Assembly: GCA_036558305.1 (NCBI GenBank)
Contig: DATBFX010000389.1
Span: 1-38,058 of the forward strand
DNA from: DATBFX01 sp036558305
GTDB taxonomy: Bacteria > Chloroflexota > Chloroflexia > Thermomicrobiales > UBA6265
DNA: 38,058 nt
Direction of reading: 5' to 3'
Within the stretch, counting starts at the first letter, position 1. Every line of letters begins with the position of its first letter. Below the pieces are notes generated by a model. The model worked only from the letters and a program-made list of their open reading frames with translations, ran no database searches and was not told the DNA's origin. The translations under genes and the position numbers were made by a program. Positions 25,001-34,232 of this stretch are shown one piece after another.

Positions 25001-26437
25001 ATGCGCAGCGGTCACGATCGGTCGCAGTCCGTAGGTCTCGGTTCTGGCGGCATCAACCGGAGACAGCTCTTGCGGGGAAGCGCCGCCCTCGTCGCGGCCC
25101 CCGCGTTTCTCCGGCTGACTTCGCGGTCCGCGTTCGCCCAGGACGACATCCCGATCGCCAAATCGAGCGCCAAAGTCAACGGCAAACTCTCCGTCCTCCA
25201 GGACCAGGACTTCCACCCCGACCACAACGCCTTCCTCAAGGCCCAGATCGAAGCCTTCTGCCAGTTCCAGGGCTGGGACTACGAGGTGACCGACGTCGCC
25301 GGCTTCCAGGGCGGCGGCGACCTCAACCAGAAACTCGTCGCCAGCGTCCAGGCCGGCAACGCCGCCGACCTCCTGATCAAGGACCACCAGGTCCGCCAAC
25401 TCCAGTTCCTCGGCGTTCTCGAACCGACGACCGACCTCACCACCGAGATGATCGGTCTCTACGGCGACACGACCCCCGAGATGACGAACACGTCTAATTT
25501 CGACGACCAGTGGTGGAGCGTTCCCTTCTTTACCCGCGCCGGCGGTTGGTACGTCCGCAAGGACGTCCTCGGTGCGGCGGGCGTCGATCTGACCGCCGGG
25601 TTCAACTCCCTCGATCAGCGCCGTGACGCCGCCTTGATGGTCTCAGATGCAGCCAAACAAATGTGGGGCTGGGGGCTGACCGTCAATCGCTCGGGCGATG
25701 GGACAGCCTTCGTCCAAAACACGCTTTACGACTTCGGCAGCAAGATCCAGGACGAAACCGGCGAAGTCGTCACCTTTAACTCGCCGGAGTCGATCGCCGC
25801 CCTCGAATGGTTGAAGGAGACCTACACCGGCGAGCAGTGGAGCAAGATGCTGCCGCCGGGAATCGGCGCCTGGACCGACACCGACAACAACCAGGCGTTC
25901 CTGGCGGGCACCCTCGCCTGCACGCAGAACGCCGGTACGATGTACGCGAAAGCCGTCTTCGACAAGGTTCCCTTCGCCGGCGAGATCGCCTGGATGCCGT
26001 ACCCGCAGCGCAACTCCGACAACGCCTACATCGACCTCATGGGCGGCACCAAGTTCCATGTTATCAAGGGCACGAAGAACAAAGACGCCACCTCCGACCT
26101 CATCCGCCACCTGCTGACTCAACCTGTCCAGGAAAAGATCTGGACGATCTCGCAGTCCTACGCGCTGCCGGCCTACAAGAACGGCTGGGCCCACGAGCTC
26201 ATCCAGTCGGTCGACAACTCCAAGCGCGCCGAACCGGTCGTCTGGAACGAAGCCGGTTTCACCGGTCTCCGCTGGCCCGGTCCCTACAACGCCGCCGTCG
26301 ACTCCGTCGGCGGCAGCAACGATCACACGGACATGATGGCCGAAGTCTTGCAGGGCGGCGACATCGCCAAGATCGTCGAGGACTACCACAAACGCTGGGT
26401 CCAGATCTGGCAAGACTTCGGTCTCAAGGGCGAGTAA
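25001..26437 (+). CDS. ABC transporter extracellular sugar-binding protein (family 1), Tat-exported
   Basis: A 478-residue solute-binding protein of the family-1 (carbohydrate) type. The N-terminal signal has a twin arginine (NRRQLLRG, R20-R21), a hydrophobic core and a likely cleavage after AFA at about residue 47, so Tat export is expected. The mature part has the family's features: QVRQLQFLGVLEPTTDL, WWSVPFFTRAGGWYVRKDVL and AFLAGTLACTQNAGTM. It delivers a sugar or similar solute to the fused permease encoded next; the solute is unknown. ATG 25001 is preceded by GGAGGGAG. No lipobox Cys is seen. Confidence 0.93.
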   Translation: MRSGHDRSQSVGLGSGGINRRQLLRGSAALVAAPAFLRLTSRSAFAQDDIPIAKSSAKVNGKLSVLQDQDFHPDHNAFLKAQIEAFCQFQGWDYEVTDVAGFQGGGDLNQKLVASVQAGNAADLLIKDHQVRQLQFLGVLEPTTDLTTEMIGLYGDTTPEMTNTSNFDDQWWSVPFFTRAGGWYVRKDVLGAAGVDLTAGFNSLDQRRDAALMVSDAAKQMWGWGLTVNRSGDGTAFVQNTLYDFGSKIQDETGEVVTFNSPESIAALEWLKETYTGEQWSKMLPPGIGAWTDTDNNQAFLAGTLACTQNAGTMYAKAVFDKVPFAGEIAWMPYPQRNSDNAYIDLMGGTKFHVIKGTKNKDATSDLIRHLLTQPVQEKIWTISQSYALPAYKNGWAHELIQSVDNSKRAEPVVWNEAGFTGLRWPGPYNAAVDSVGGSNDHTDMMAEVLQGGDIAKIVEDYHKRWVQIWQDFGLKGE

Positions 26438-26458
26438 TCGAGCGGCCCCCACCCCCGA

Positions 26459-26530
26459 CCCCTCCCCCAACCTTAGGGGAGGGGAGACGACCGTTCTCCC
26501 CCTTTCCCCCTCCTGGAGGGGGAAAGGGGG
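26459..26530. repeat. Two hairpins between binding-protein and permease genes
   Basis: First: a 9-bp stem, 26459-26467 with 26476-26484. Second: 16-base arms 26498-26513 and 26515-26530, an exact palindrome around one T. Neither is followed by a T-run. In the maltose operon a palindrome after malE keeps binding-protein mRNA more abundant than permease mRNA; the same could hold here. They resemble the hairpins at 13838-14010. Confidence 0.7.
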
Positions 26531-26587
26531 CAGGGGGATAGGGGGGCCTGGCCGTCCACCACCCACGACACAGGGAGCAGACACGCC

Positions 26588-28564
26588 ATGGCCATCCAGA
26601 TCGCACGACCAGCCAAACTTGCCCCCGCCGCCCCCCGCACCGGTGCGTTCTGGAAACACTCGCGCCGCACGCTTGGTCGGGATTGGCCGGTGGCCTACCT
26701 GTTTGCCCTCCCGATGGTGCTGCTCCTGTTCGGACTGATCGGGTACCCGATCGTCCGCGCCCTCATCCTCAGCTTCTACAACGTCACCGGCATCACCAAC
26801 CGCGGTTGGTACGGGCTCACCAACTACGAGCGCCTCTGGACCGACTCCCGCTTCCGCGAATCGGTGATGATCACCTTCCGCTTCGCCATCATCTCCGTCT
26901 TCTTCAAATTCCTGATCGGTCTCGGCGCCGCCCACCTGCTCAGCTACAAACGCCTCCACTTCCGCAGCATCCTCACCGGTCTCGTCCTCCTCCCCTGGAT
27001 CGTCCCCGAAATCGTCGCCGCCATGACCTGGCGCGGTCTCTACGACCCCATTTTCGGCGGTCTCAACGCCCTCCTCATGAAACTCGGGCTGATCGACAAA
27101 GGTATCGGCTGGCTCAGCGACTACAACCTCGCGCTCCCTTCCATCATCGCCGTCAACGTCTGGAAGGGCATCCCGTTCTTCACCATCATCTTCCTCGCCG
27201 GGATGAAGGCGATCGACCGCGAGCTCTACGACGCCGCCGCCGTCGACGGCGCCAACCCCTGGCAACGCTTCCTCGTCGTCACCCTCCCCGGTCTCCGCTA
27301 CGTCATCATCGTCGCCTGTCTCCTCTCGCTGATCTGGACCCTCAACGCCTTCGGTCTCGTCTTCATCCTCACCGGCGGCGGTCCCGGCGGCACCACCCGC
27401 ATCTTCTCGATCCTCGCCTACGAATACGCGATCGGCTCCCTCCGCTACAGCGCCGGCGTCGCCGTCGCCATGTCCGTCGTCCCCGTCCTCCTCGTCCTCA
27501 TCATCATCCTCGGCCGCTACCTCCGCGCCGACACCGACACCCCAACCGAGCGCCACGGCCTCTTCTCAACCATCGCTTGGGCAATCGGTCTCCCCTTCCG
27601 CCTCGTCGGCAGACTCATCGGATTCGTCCTCTTCACCATCGCCCGCCCGATCGAATGGGCCTTCAGCACCGTCGCCAACACCGCCCATACCGCCTACCTC
27701 CGCGGCAACCCGGACCGCGAGCGCTCGTTCCGCCGTCTCAACGGCCGGCTCCTCGATATCTTCGTCTACTCCGCCCTCGGCATCGTCCTGCTCTTCCTCC
27801 TCTTCCCCTTCTACTGGGTCGTCGTCACCGCCTTCAAAACCGACAACCAGATCCGCACCTTCGATTCCGTCTTCTGGCCCTCACCCTGGACCACCGAAAA
27901 CTTCCGCTACATGCTGCAAGAGACCTCGTTCCCCCGCTGGTTCTGGAACACCGTCCAGGTCGCCGCGGTCAGCACGCTCATCTCCGTCTTCGTCGCCGCT
28001 TTCGGCGCGTACGCCCTCGTTCGCCTCCGCTGGCGCGGCGCGGGCGTCATGTCGACCTCGATCCTCTTCGCCTACCTGATGCCGACCGTCATGCTCTTCA
28101 TCCCCCTCTACCGCATCTTCACCGAACTCCACCTCATCAACCGTCTCGGCGTCCTCATGGTCGCCTACCCCGCCTTCGGACTCCCATTCGCCTGCTGGCT
28201 CCTGATGGGCTACTACCGATCCATCCCGAAGGAACTCGAAGACGCCTCCCTCCTCGACGGCGCCAACCACTTCCAGACGTTCTGGCGTATCATCCTCCCC
28301 CTCACCACCCCGGCCCTCTTGACCGTCGCCCTCTTCGCCGTCACCAACGCCTGGAACGAGTTCCTCTTCGCCTTCGTCTTCATCACCCCGGAATCGTCGA
28401 GGACCCTTCCCGTCGGACTCGGCAACATGGTCATCGGCGACATCTTCCCCTTCGGCCACATGTTCGCCGCCAGCATCATGACTGCCGTCCCCGTCACCAT
28501 TATCTACGCCCTCGCCCAACGCTTCATGGTCGAAGGCTTGACCGCGGGATCGGTGAAGGGGTAG
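26588..28564 (+). CDS. Fused ABC importer permease: MalF-like and MalG-like halves in one protein
   Basis: A 658-residue membrane protein carrying two complete binding-protein-dependent transport domains. Half 1 (about 30-310) resembles MalF/UgpA; its EAA loop, which docks the ATPase, is ELYDAAAVDGANPWQRFL at about 212. Half 2 (about 390-658) resembles MalG/UgpE, with EAA loop ELEDASLLDGANHFQTFW at about 549 and the typical end IIYALAQRFMVEGLTAGSVKG. A linker of about 80 residues (TDTPTERHGLF...RRLNGRLLD) has extra hydrophobic stretches. These subunits are normally two proteins of about 290 residues. The frame is continuous, so this is a true fusion. No ATPase gene is adjacent; a shared MsmX-like ATPase is probable. 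Confidence 0.93.
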   Translation: MAIQIARPAKLAPAAPRTGAFWKHSRRTLGRDWPVAYLFALPMVLLLFGLIGYPIVRALILSFYNVTGITNRGWYGLTNYERLWTDSRFRESVMITFRFAIISVFFKFLIGLGAAHLLSYKRLHFRSILTGLVLLPWIVPEIVAAMTWRGLYDPIFGGLNALLMKLGLIDKGIGWLSDYNLALPSIIAVNVWKGIPFFTIIFLAGMKAIDRELYDAAAVDGANPWQRFLVVTLPGLRYVIIVACLLSLIWTLNAFGLVFILTGGGPGGTTRIFSILAYEYAIGSLRYSAGVAVAMSVVPVLLVLIIILGRYLRADTDTPTERHGLFSTIAWAIGLPFRLVGRLIGFVLFTIARPIEWAFSTVANTAHTAYLRGNPDRERSFRRLNGRLLDIFVYSALGIVLLFLLFPFYWVVVTAFKTDNQIRTFDSVFWPSPWTTENFRYMLQETSFPRWFWNTVQVAAVSTLISVFVAAFGAYALVRLRWRGAGVMSTSILFAYLMPTVMLFIPLYRIFTELHLINRLGVLMVAYPAFGLPFACWLLMGYYRSIPKELEDASLLDGANHFQTFWRIILPLTTPALLTVALFAVTNAWNEFLFAFVFITPESSRTLPVGLGNMVIGDIFPFGHMFAASIMTAVPVTIIYALAQRFMVEGLTAGSVKG

Positions 28565-28691
28565 TCGCACCACTCGACCCGAATCCAAGCCTCAAGAGGG
28601 ATTTTCAGTGCTCAGTCGGACCGGGGATCGCCGAAGGGGAGTCCGATCGGCGTCCCTTCGGTAACGGCGCCCAGCCAGCGAAAGGATGCGC

Positions 28692-29516
28692 ATGCTCGAT
28701 CCCTCCCTGGGAGCCCTGCTCGACCGGTTCGAAGCGGCCGTCCTCGCCGACCCCTCGGTCCTCGGCGTACTCTACACGGGCTCCCTCGGTCGCGGTACCG
28801 CCGACCGCTACTCCGACCTCGACCTCGACGTGTGGCTCGCCGACGATGCCTTCGCCGACGTGCCAGCCAAGACCTGCGACCTCCTCGCCGTGCTCGGGAC
28901 GGTCGAGTGGTCGATGGACGTGGCGCCGGCGTGGACGCACGCGATGGTGGGCCCCGACTGGCGCCGCGTCGACCTCCACCTGCGAAAGCAGGGCGACGCG
29001 GAACCCTGGCACGGTTTCGTCGGCGCCCGGATCGTCAAGGACGTCGACGGCACAATGGCGCGTCTGGTCGCGGCATCGGTCCCGGAAGACGTGACCCCGA
29101 CCTGGGAGGAGGCGCGAGAGACGGTCATGGGGGCGATCGGCGACCAAATCTACGCGGCTGTCAACAACGCCCGAGGCGCGATCTGGGAGGCGGCGGGCAA
29201 TGTGACCTCCAACGCGGCGATGCTCTACGAGTTGCTGGCGAGGATGCGCGGCCGTCGCTCATACGGTTTCCGCCACGCCGAGTCGCTCCTCTCGCCGACC
29301 GAACAGACGTTGATATTGGCAACCTGGCCGTCGGCGCCCGCCCGCTCCGAGGTTCGCCGCGCCGCCCGAGCGCTCTGGACGTGGACGCGCCACGTCTGGG
29401 ATGAAACCGAACGATGTTTGGAACGGTCCCTCAATATGACCATCAACGAGTCAGAATTGCTGGCTGCGATCGATGCCCTGTACGACGATGCGACCCAATC
29501 GTCAGACACCGAGTAG
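28692..29516 (+). CDS. Nucleotidyltransferase-domain protein (aminoglycoside-adenylyltransferase-like fold)
   Basis: A 274-residue protein with the polymerase-beta-type nucleotidyltransferase motif GSLGRGTADRYSDLDLDVWL (first two catalytic Asp) and a third acidic strand RRVDLHL. The rest is helical, as in small-molecule nucleotidyltransferases. It may adenylylate an antibiotic or metabolite; the substrate is unknown and no resistance claim is justified. I use ATG 28692, six bases after GAAAGG; ATG 28686 sits directly on that site. The 121-base gap upstream contains an 8-bp hairpin (28631-28638 with 28654-28661). Confidence 0.82.
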   Translation: MLDPSLGALLDRFEAAVLADPSVLGVLYTGSLGRGTADRYSDLDLDVWLADDAFADVPAKTCDLLAVLGTVEWSMDVAPAWTHAMVGPDWRRVDLHLRKQGDAEPWHGFVGARIVKDVDGTMARLVAASVPEDVTPTWEEARETVMGAIGDQIYAAVNNARGAIWEAAGNVTSNAAMLYELLARMRGRRSYGFRHAESLLSPTEQTLILATWPSAPARSEVRRAARALWTWTRHVWDETERCLERSLNMTINESELLAAIDALYDDATQSSDTE

Positions 29517-29637
29517 CCGGCTGAGGTTCGACTGTTCCCTCGCCTGCCGACCGTTGTCCGCGCGGCGGTTGCCCGCACCATCTCCCAATGCGTCAATACC
29601 GATTTCACTGCGCCTCTGGATCCGTCGCCGCCGCCTC

Positions 29638-29908
29638 TCATGACGTGCGGATCATCCGCATCTCTCCGCTGCAATACCACACGTGCGCGCCGACCGCGAA
29701 ACGCACCGGTGCCTCGGTGACCCATGCGTTCGCGCCGCCGACCAACCCGACCGACGGGTCGACGGCCAAGACGGCGGCCGGTATCTGGCTCGTCACCCGT
29801 GCCTCGGTCACCGCACCAGTACCGGTCCTGTCGGCGCATTTGCGCGTCGCAGGCATTGGTGCCCAGCCACACGAACGTCGCGGCTGCCTCGGCAATCGGG
29901 TCCCCCAT
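29638..29908 (-). pseudogene. Possible frameshifted gene remnant, unidentified
   Basis: The 680 bases between 29517 and 30196 hold no intact gene. On the minus strand two overlapping frames read like protein rather than shadow. One reads MGDPIAEAAATFVWLGTNAC from about 29908. The other continues as VTSQIPAAVLAVDPSVGLVG and RFAVGAHVWYCSGEMRMI to a stop at 29638. One frameshift near 29820 would join them. No family is recognised. The rest of the gap shows nothing. Confidence 0.3.
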
Positions 29909-30196
29909 ACACGCCGGCCGCCCATCGCTGTCCGCCTACGATTGAAGCGGCCCCGAGTCGGGACGACTGTTGAGACGCATCCATGCCAGCAGAACCAGGA
30001 GACGCACGCAGGCACCCGTCCCCGCAACACGTCGACGAGAAAAGGTGCACAATCGATGACCGACACCGACAAACGAGGACCAGATCGTCACCGCTATCCC
30101 GACTCTTCGATCCCATGCCATCTTGGCGTTGCGGCAGCGGCATCCCGACCCATCCGGGCCCCGCCGGGAACCGGGGCAGGACTGAACCCACTCCGC

Positions 30197-31024
<828 letters not shown>

Positions 31025-31161
31025 GATCGACCTCCTCTCGCACCCGCACCCTCCTCCACCATAGCCACCAACCCTTCCCAAACCGTTCCCATCCCGTAGC
31101 AAACACCACAAACGCGATCGCGCGGCTCCCTGACTCCGACCGGCCCTGCCCGCACGACACC

Positions 31162-31191
31162 GCGAGGGCGGACACGAAGGTCCGCCCTCGC
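31162..31191. repeat. Perfect 12-bp hairpin upstream of the poly-Asp gene
   Basis: GCGAGGGCGGAC (31162-31173) and GTCCGCCCTCGC (31180-31191) pair perfectly around a 6-base loop. It lies in the 546-base gap between the poly-Asp gene and the 31571 gene. That gap otherwise contains a VOC remnant and a candidate promoter. Confidence 0.65.
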
Positions 31192-31299
31192 AAATCCGAC
31201 CCTATCGACCGCACAAGGCCACGCACGCGGCCGGAGACACGGAGAACCCGCCCCGTGCCCTTCCACCTCTACTTCCTTGCCGCCTTGCCGCCTCGCCGC

Positions 31300-31443
31300 C
31301 TACGCCCGCGCTGCCTCCTCCAACCTCGCCACCTCGATCTTGCCCATCTGCGGCATCGCCTGCATCACCCGGTTCGCCTTCGCGCGATCCGGGTCCCCCA
31401 GGAGCTCCATCAGGCGACGCGGCACCACCTGGCACGACAACCC
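31300..31443 (-). pseudogene. C-terminal fragment of a PhnB-like VOC protein
   Basis: The minus strand reads LSCQVVPRRLMELLGDPDR continuing AKANRVMQAMPQMGKIEVA and a stop at 31300. This matches the C-terminus of the intact VOC gene at 32395-32865. A 33-base run (31354-31386) is identical to 32449-32481. Nothing homologous precedes residue G of this fragment, so only the last 47 or so residues remain. Confidence 0.85.
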
Positions 31444-31490
31444 GATCGCCCACCTTGCTCGATCGACTACGAGCGCCGCGAAACCCTCGC

Positions 31491-31519
31491 TTGACGTCTA
31501 TGCCGTGTCGGTCTACCTT
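31491..31519 (+). promoter_or_regulatory. Candidate promoter for the 31571/31951 gene pair
   Basis: TTGACG (31491-31496), 17-base spacer, TACCTT (31514-31519). It would start transcription near 31526, about 45 bases before the GTG at 31571. The -10 match is moderate. Confidence 0.45.
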
Positions 31520-31570
31520 TGCTGCGGGTGACGGCCGTGGGAACCGCGAAGTCCGGCGAGGGGAGCGGAG

Positions 31571-31924
31571 GTGAGCGCGCCGCGGATTCGATCCTTCTAC
31601 CGAATCGCGACGGCGTTCCCCCCACCAGATGGCGACTACCGGACTCAGCGCCAAAAGCGCGGCGACTACCCGCCCACCCTTCCGGCGGACCTGCGCGAAT
31701 CTTGGGACCACGGTCTGTCGGCGTTCGATATCGAGGACGCGGCGGTGGCGCAGGCGAAAGGAGCCCGCGGACGCTTGGGCAACCTCATCGTCCGCTACGA
31801 CATCCCCGAAGGCGCGGGGATCGCCTGGCAGCAAACCGGACGCAATCCGCGACACCACGACCTGTTCGGCGACTTCGAAGAACTCAAACGGTACCTGTCG
31901 GACGACTACATCATCATCGAGTAG
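31571..31924 (+). CDS. Small hypothetical protein, first of a two-gene unit
   Basis: A 117-residue protein of unknown function. It begins MSAPRIRSFYRIATAFPPPDGDY, contains SWDHGLSAFDIEDAAVAQAK and a strand-like LIVRYDIPEG, and ends FGDFEELKRYLSDDYIIIE. From memory, similar small proteins (FYRI...SWxGxSxYD...A) occur in Thermomicrobia and other Chloroflexota genomes, but I know no assigned role. Acidic ends and length are typical of accessory-region cytoplasmic proteins. GTG start after GGGGAGCGGAG. It is followed after 26 bases by a second small gene; the two are probably co-transcribed. Confidence 0.7.
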   Translation: MSAPRIRSFYRIATAFPPPDGDYRTQRQKRGDYPPTLPADLRESWDHGLSAFDIEDAAVAQAKGARGRLGNLIVRYDIPEGAGIAWQQTGRNPRHHDLFGDFEELKRYLSDDYIIIE

Positions 31925-31950
31925 GTCGACGGCAAAGGAAGTAGACGACA

Positions 31951-32187
31951 ATGGCCTACCATCTCTGGGACGTTGGCACCCGCTTTTACTACGGACAGTT
32001 CGACGACGAGGCGGAGGTCATGACCCTCGTCCGCTCCCTGATCGACCACTACGGCCGCGACTACGCCGCCGACCTTGAATTGATCGTCGGCGAGGGCGGC
32101 GACGACAACCTCACGGGTGCCCCCCTTGCCGAAAGGGCATACTCCAAGGAATTGACACCGAGACTCGCCCATGCCTCAGGGAACTGA
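31951..32187 (+). CDS. Small hypothetical protein, second of a two-gene unit
   Basis: A 78-residue protein (MAYHLWDVGTRFYYGQFDDE, then EVMTLVRSLIDHYGRDYAADL). The pattern LWDV-x-T...F-x-(D/T)E...(A/T)LxxVRxLL...YAxxL is one I associate with short orphan proteins recurrent in Chloroflexota; no function is known. The C-terminus (GEGGDDNLTGAPLAERAY) fits that pattern. It lies 26 bases behind the 117-residue gene, hence a likely two-gene operon; an antidote/toxin-type pair is possible but has no direct support. Confidence 0.65.
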   Translation: MAYHLWDVGTRFYYGQFDDEAEVMTLVRSLIDHYGRDYAADLELIVGEGGDDNLTGAPLAERAYSKELTPRLAHASGN

Positions 32188-32248
32188 GTGGTTCCCTTCC
32201 CTTACCCCGACCCGTCGCTTCGAGCAGGACGGCAATAGTCTCTCCAAC

Positions 32249-32292
32249 AAGTGCGACGCGCCGCGAGTCTCGGCTCGCGGCGCGTCGCACTT
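32249..32292. terminator. Perfect 19-bp inverted repeat between convergent genes
   Basis: Arms 32249-32267 and 32274-32292 pair without mismatch around the loop TCTCGG. It sits between the plus-strand small gene pair and the minus-strand VOC gene, so it can terminate both. No T-run follows on either side, so a factor-dependent role or an extragenic palindrome are alternatives. Confidence 0.65.
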
Positions 32293-32394
32293 CGCATCAA
32301 TCCCTTCAAGTCACTGGCCCCGAGAACAACGGACCGTGACATCCAGAACGTTTCCCACCTCGCCTCCACTCCCCGCCCTCTCCCGCCTTCCGCC

Positions 32395-32865
32395 CTACCC
32401 GGCCGCTGCCACTTCCAACTCCGCCACGTCGATCATGCCCATCTGCAACATCGCCTGCATCACCCGGTTCGCCTTCGCGCGGTCCGGATCGCCGAGCAAC
32501 TCGATGAGGCGGCGCGGCACCACCTGCCATGACAACCCGTACTTGTCCTTCAGCCACCCGCACTGGCTCGGCTCGCCGCCTTCGACGAGCTTGCCCCAGA
32601 AATAGTCCACCTCCGCCTGATCCTCGCAGTCGATCTGGAACGAGAACGCCTCCGTGAACTTGAACTCCGGCCCGCCGTTCAGCGCCCTGACCTCCTGCCC
32701 GTCGAGCCGGAACGAGACGACCACGACCGTCCCCGGCTCGCCCGGCCCGCCTTCGTACCGATTGACCTCCAGCACCTCCGAATTCTTGAACACCGACACG
32801 TAGAAGTTCGCCGCCTCCTCCGCCTGGTTATCGAACCACAAGAACGGCGTGATTTTCTGACCCAT
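32395..32865 (-). CDS. VOC family protein, PhnB / 3-demethylubiquinone methyltransferase-like
   Basis: A 156-residue vicinal-oxygen-chelate protein. It opens ITPFLWFDNQAEEAANFYVS, as in PhnB-like proteins, and has SFRLDGQEVRALNGGPEFKF and AFSFQIDCEDQAEVDYFW, ending PRRLIELLGDPDRAKANRVM. It is usually encoded in many copies per genome; catalytic roles are mostly unassigned despite the methyltransferase name. ATG at 32865 after AGGAGA. Three fragments of the same family (31300-31443, 34233-34405, 36465-36506) surround it. Confidence 0.92.
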   Translation of the reverse strand: MGQKITPFLWFDNQAEEAANFYVSVFKNSEVLEVNRYEGGPGEPGTVVVVSFRLDGQEVRALNGGPEFKFTEAFSFQIDCEDQAEVDYFWGKLVEGGEPSQCGWLKDKYGLSWQVVPRRLIELLGDPDRAKANRVMQAMLQMGMIDVAELEVAAAG

Positions 32866-33136
32866 GCTCGTCTCCTATCCGTCGTCATCCAACCGTCCGT
32901 GGAGGCCGATTTTCGACCTCACGATCTTGTCGATCGGGGTTGCGCGATTTCGACAATCGGATGGGAAGATTGTTCCACCTCCCGCTCATGCGGCGTGTCC
33001 ATCACAGAACGGCCATGCATCTTCGATGCCCATCGCAACCTGCCGCGCCCAACGGAGCTTTGGGGTCGCCGCACGCCCGCCAAACACGCGTCCCACGAGT
33101 TGGAGACCGCGTGAGTCAAAATCCCCTCAAGGTGCC

Positions 33137-34066
33137 TTACAGTTGAGGGTAACCGCCCGTTAGTTGCTGCCCGCCCGTCGCCGGCAACCAGACCGAGCAG
33201 GTGTTGCGCCAACCGATCGAGAGCCGGTAGCTCTTGGGCTGGCCCAGCGTGAAGACGTAGGCGAGCGCCGATTTGATCTGATCCGTTGTGTACTGGCTGT
33301 TGGGATCGATGATGTCGTTCCAAACATAGGTGAGCTCGAAGTCGACCCGAGCCCCGGCGCCCTGCTCCTCGACCTTTGGCGGCACGAAGGGATTTCGATT
33401 CGGGACCAGTTCCCTGTGCGGCCCCTGAAATTGCGTGACCTCGCCAAAGCCGACGACCAGGAAGTCGCCGGCATCCTCATTGGTGCCGTGCAGGTATTGG
33501 TAGCCGATGATGCCCTCACCGTTTTCGACCTCGGCGTGGAAGCGCGTCACCGTGGGCAGGCGACCGGGTTTGTGGCGTGCCACGAGCTCCCTGGCCGCCG
33601 CCACCACTTGCACCCAGACCTGGCCGCGCAGCCGGTCGCTGCGGGCCATGTAGACCGTCCATGCCGGATCGTCGCGCACGTCGACGTCCTTGCCCCCGCC
33701 GTAGAGGTATTGACCGAGGATCTTCCGGCCCGCCCAGTCCGAATCAAAGTCGTCGAACACATCCCGCAACCCCATCTCCTGACGATCTCGGCGATTGGTC
33801 GTCGTCCGTCGATCGCGGCGATCCTCGTCTCGTTGCTCTTCCTCCTCTTGCGTTCGTTGCTCTCGCTGCACCCCGTACGCACCGAGCAACCGCAGCGTGG
33901 CCGCGTTGCCGACGGTACGTTGGAGCCCCTGAATCAGCTCGGGGCTGGGCCGCCCGGTACGCGAGTGCAACACCGCAAGATCGTCGGGCACGCCCGCCCG
34001 CGTCACCGCTTTCCTCAGAACAATATGGTCGTGCGAAGCTTCGAGATGGTATCGCATCCGGCTCAC
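33137..34066 (-). CDS. Unknown protein with LQRxxGN motif, injection-system-cargo-like N-terminus
   Basis: 309 residues. The N-terminus has ELIQGLQRTVGNAATLRLL (LQRTVGN at 48-54) and VQR at 66-68. This LQRxxGNxA...VQR pattern is, from memory, common in proteins encoded near extracellular contractile injection systems and in DUF4157-bearing toxins. A highly charged linker (about 69-97, rich in Glu, Asp, Arg) follows. The C-terminal domain of about 200 residues (ILGQYLYGGGKDVDVRDD, YQYLHGTNEDAGDFLVV, FELTYVWNDIIDPNSQYTTD) matches no family I recognise and could be the effector part. No HExxH metalloprotease motif or injection-system structural gene is in the window. The start is uncertain: GTG 34066 or ATG 34057, both with weak ribosome sites. 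Confidence 0.7.
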   Translation of the reverse strand: MSRMRYHLEASHDHIVLRKAVTRAGVPDDLAVLHSRTGRPSPELIQGLQRTVGNAATLRLLGAYGVQREQRTQEEEEQRDEDRRDRRTTTNRRDRQEMGLRDVFDDFDSDWAGRKILGQYLYGGGKDVDVRDDPAWTVYMARSDRLRGQVWVQVVAAARELVARHKPGRLPTVTRFHAEVENGEGIIGYQYLHGTNEDAGDFLVVGFGEVTQFQGPHRELVPNRNPFVPPKVEEQGAGARVDFELTYVWNDIIDPNSQYTTDQIKSALAYVFTLGQPKSYRLSIGWRNTCSVWLPATGGQQLTGGYPQL

Positions 34067-34232
34067 CGCGGACCACGGACCAACTGTATCGAGTCAACAC
34101 TACACCGTCGGGCCATACTCATCAACGGAGCTGCACGCTGGCCGACAATCGGCCAGCGCCTGCAACGGGTCAAAGCCCCCAGTCAACGCATCCGGCCAGC
34201 CCGCCGCCGGATAATCTGCCTCCGCTAAAGAC

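Noticed and set aside
25643..27556. 637-residue acidic open frame antisense to the importer genes
   Set aside because: Runs of Glu/Asp/Gly typical of antisense to hydrophobic coding sequence; crosses the intergenic hairpins and two real genes.
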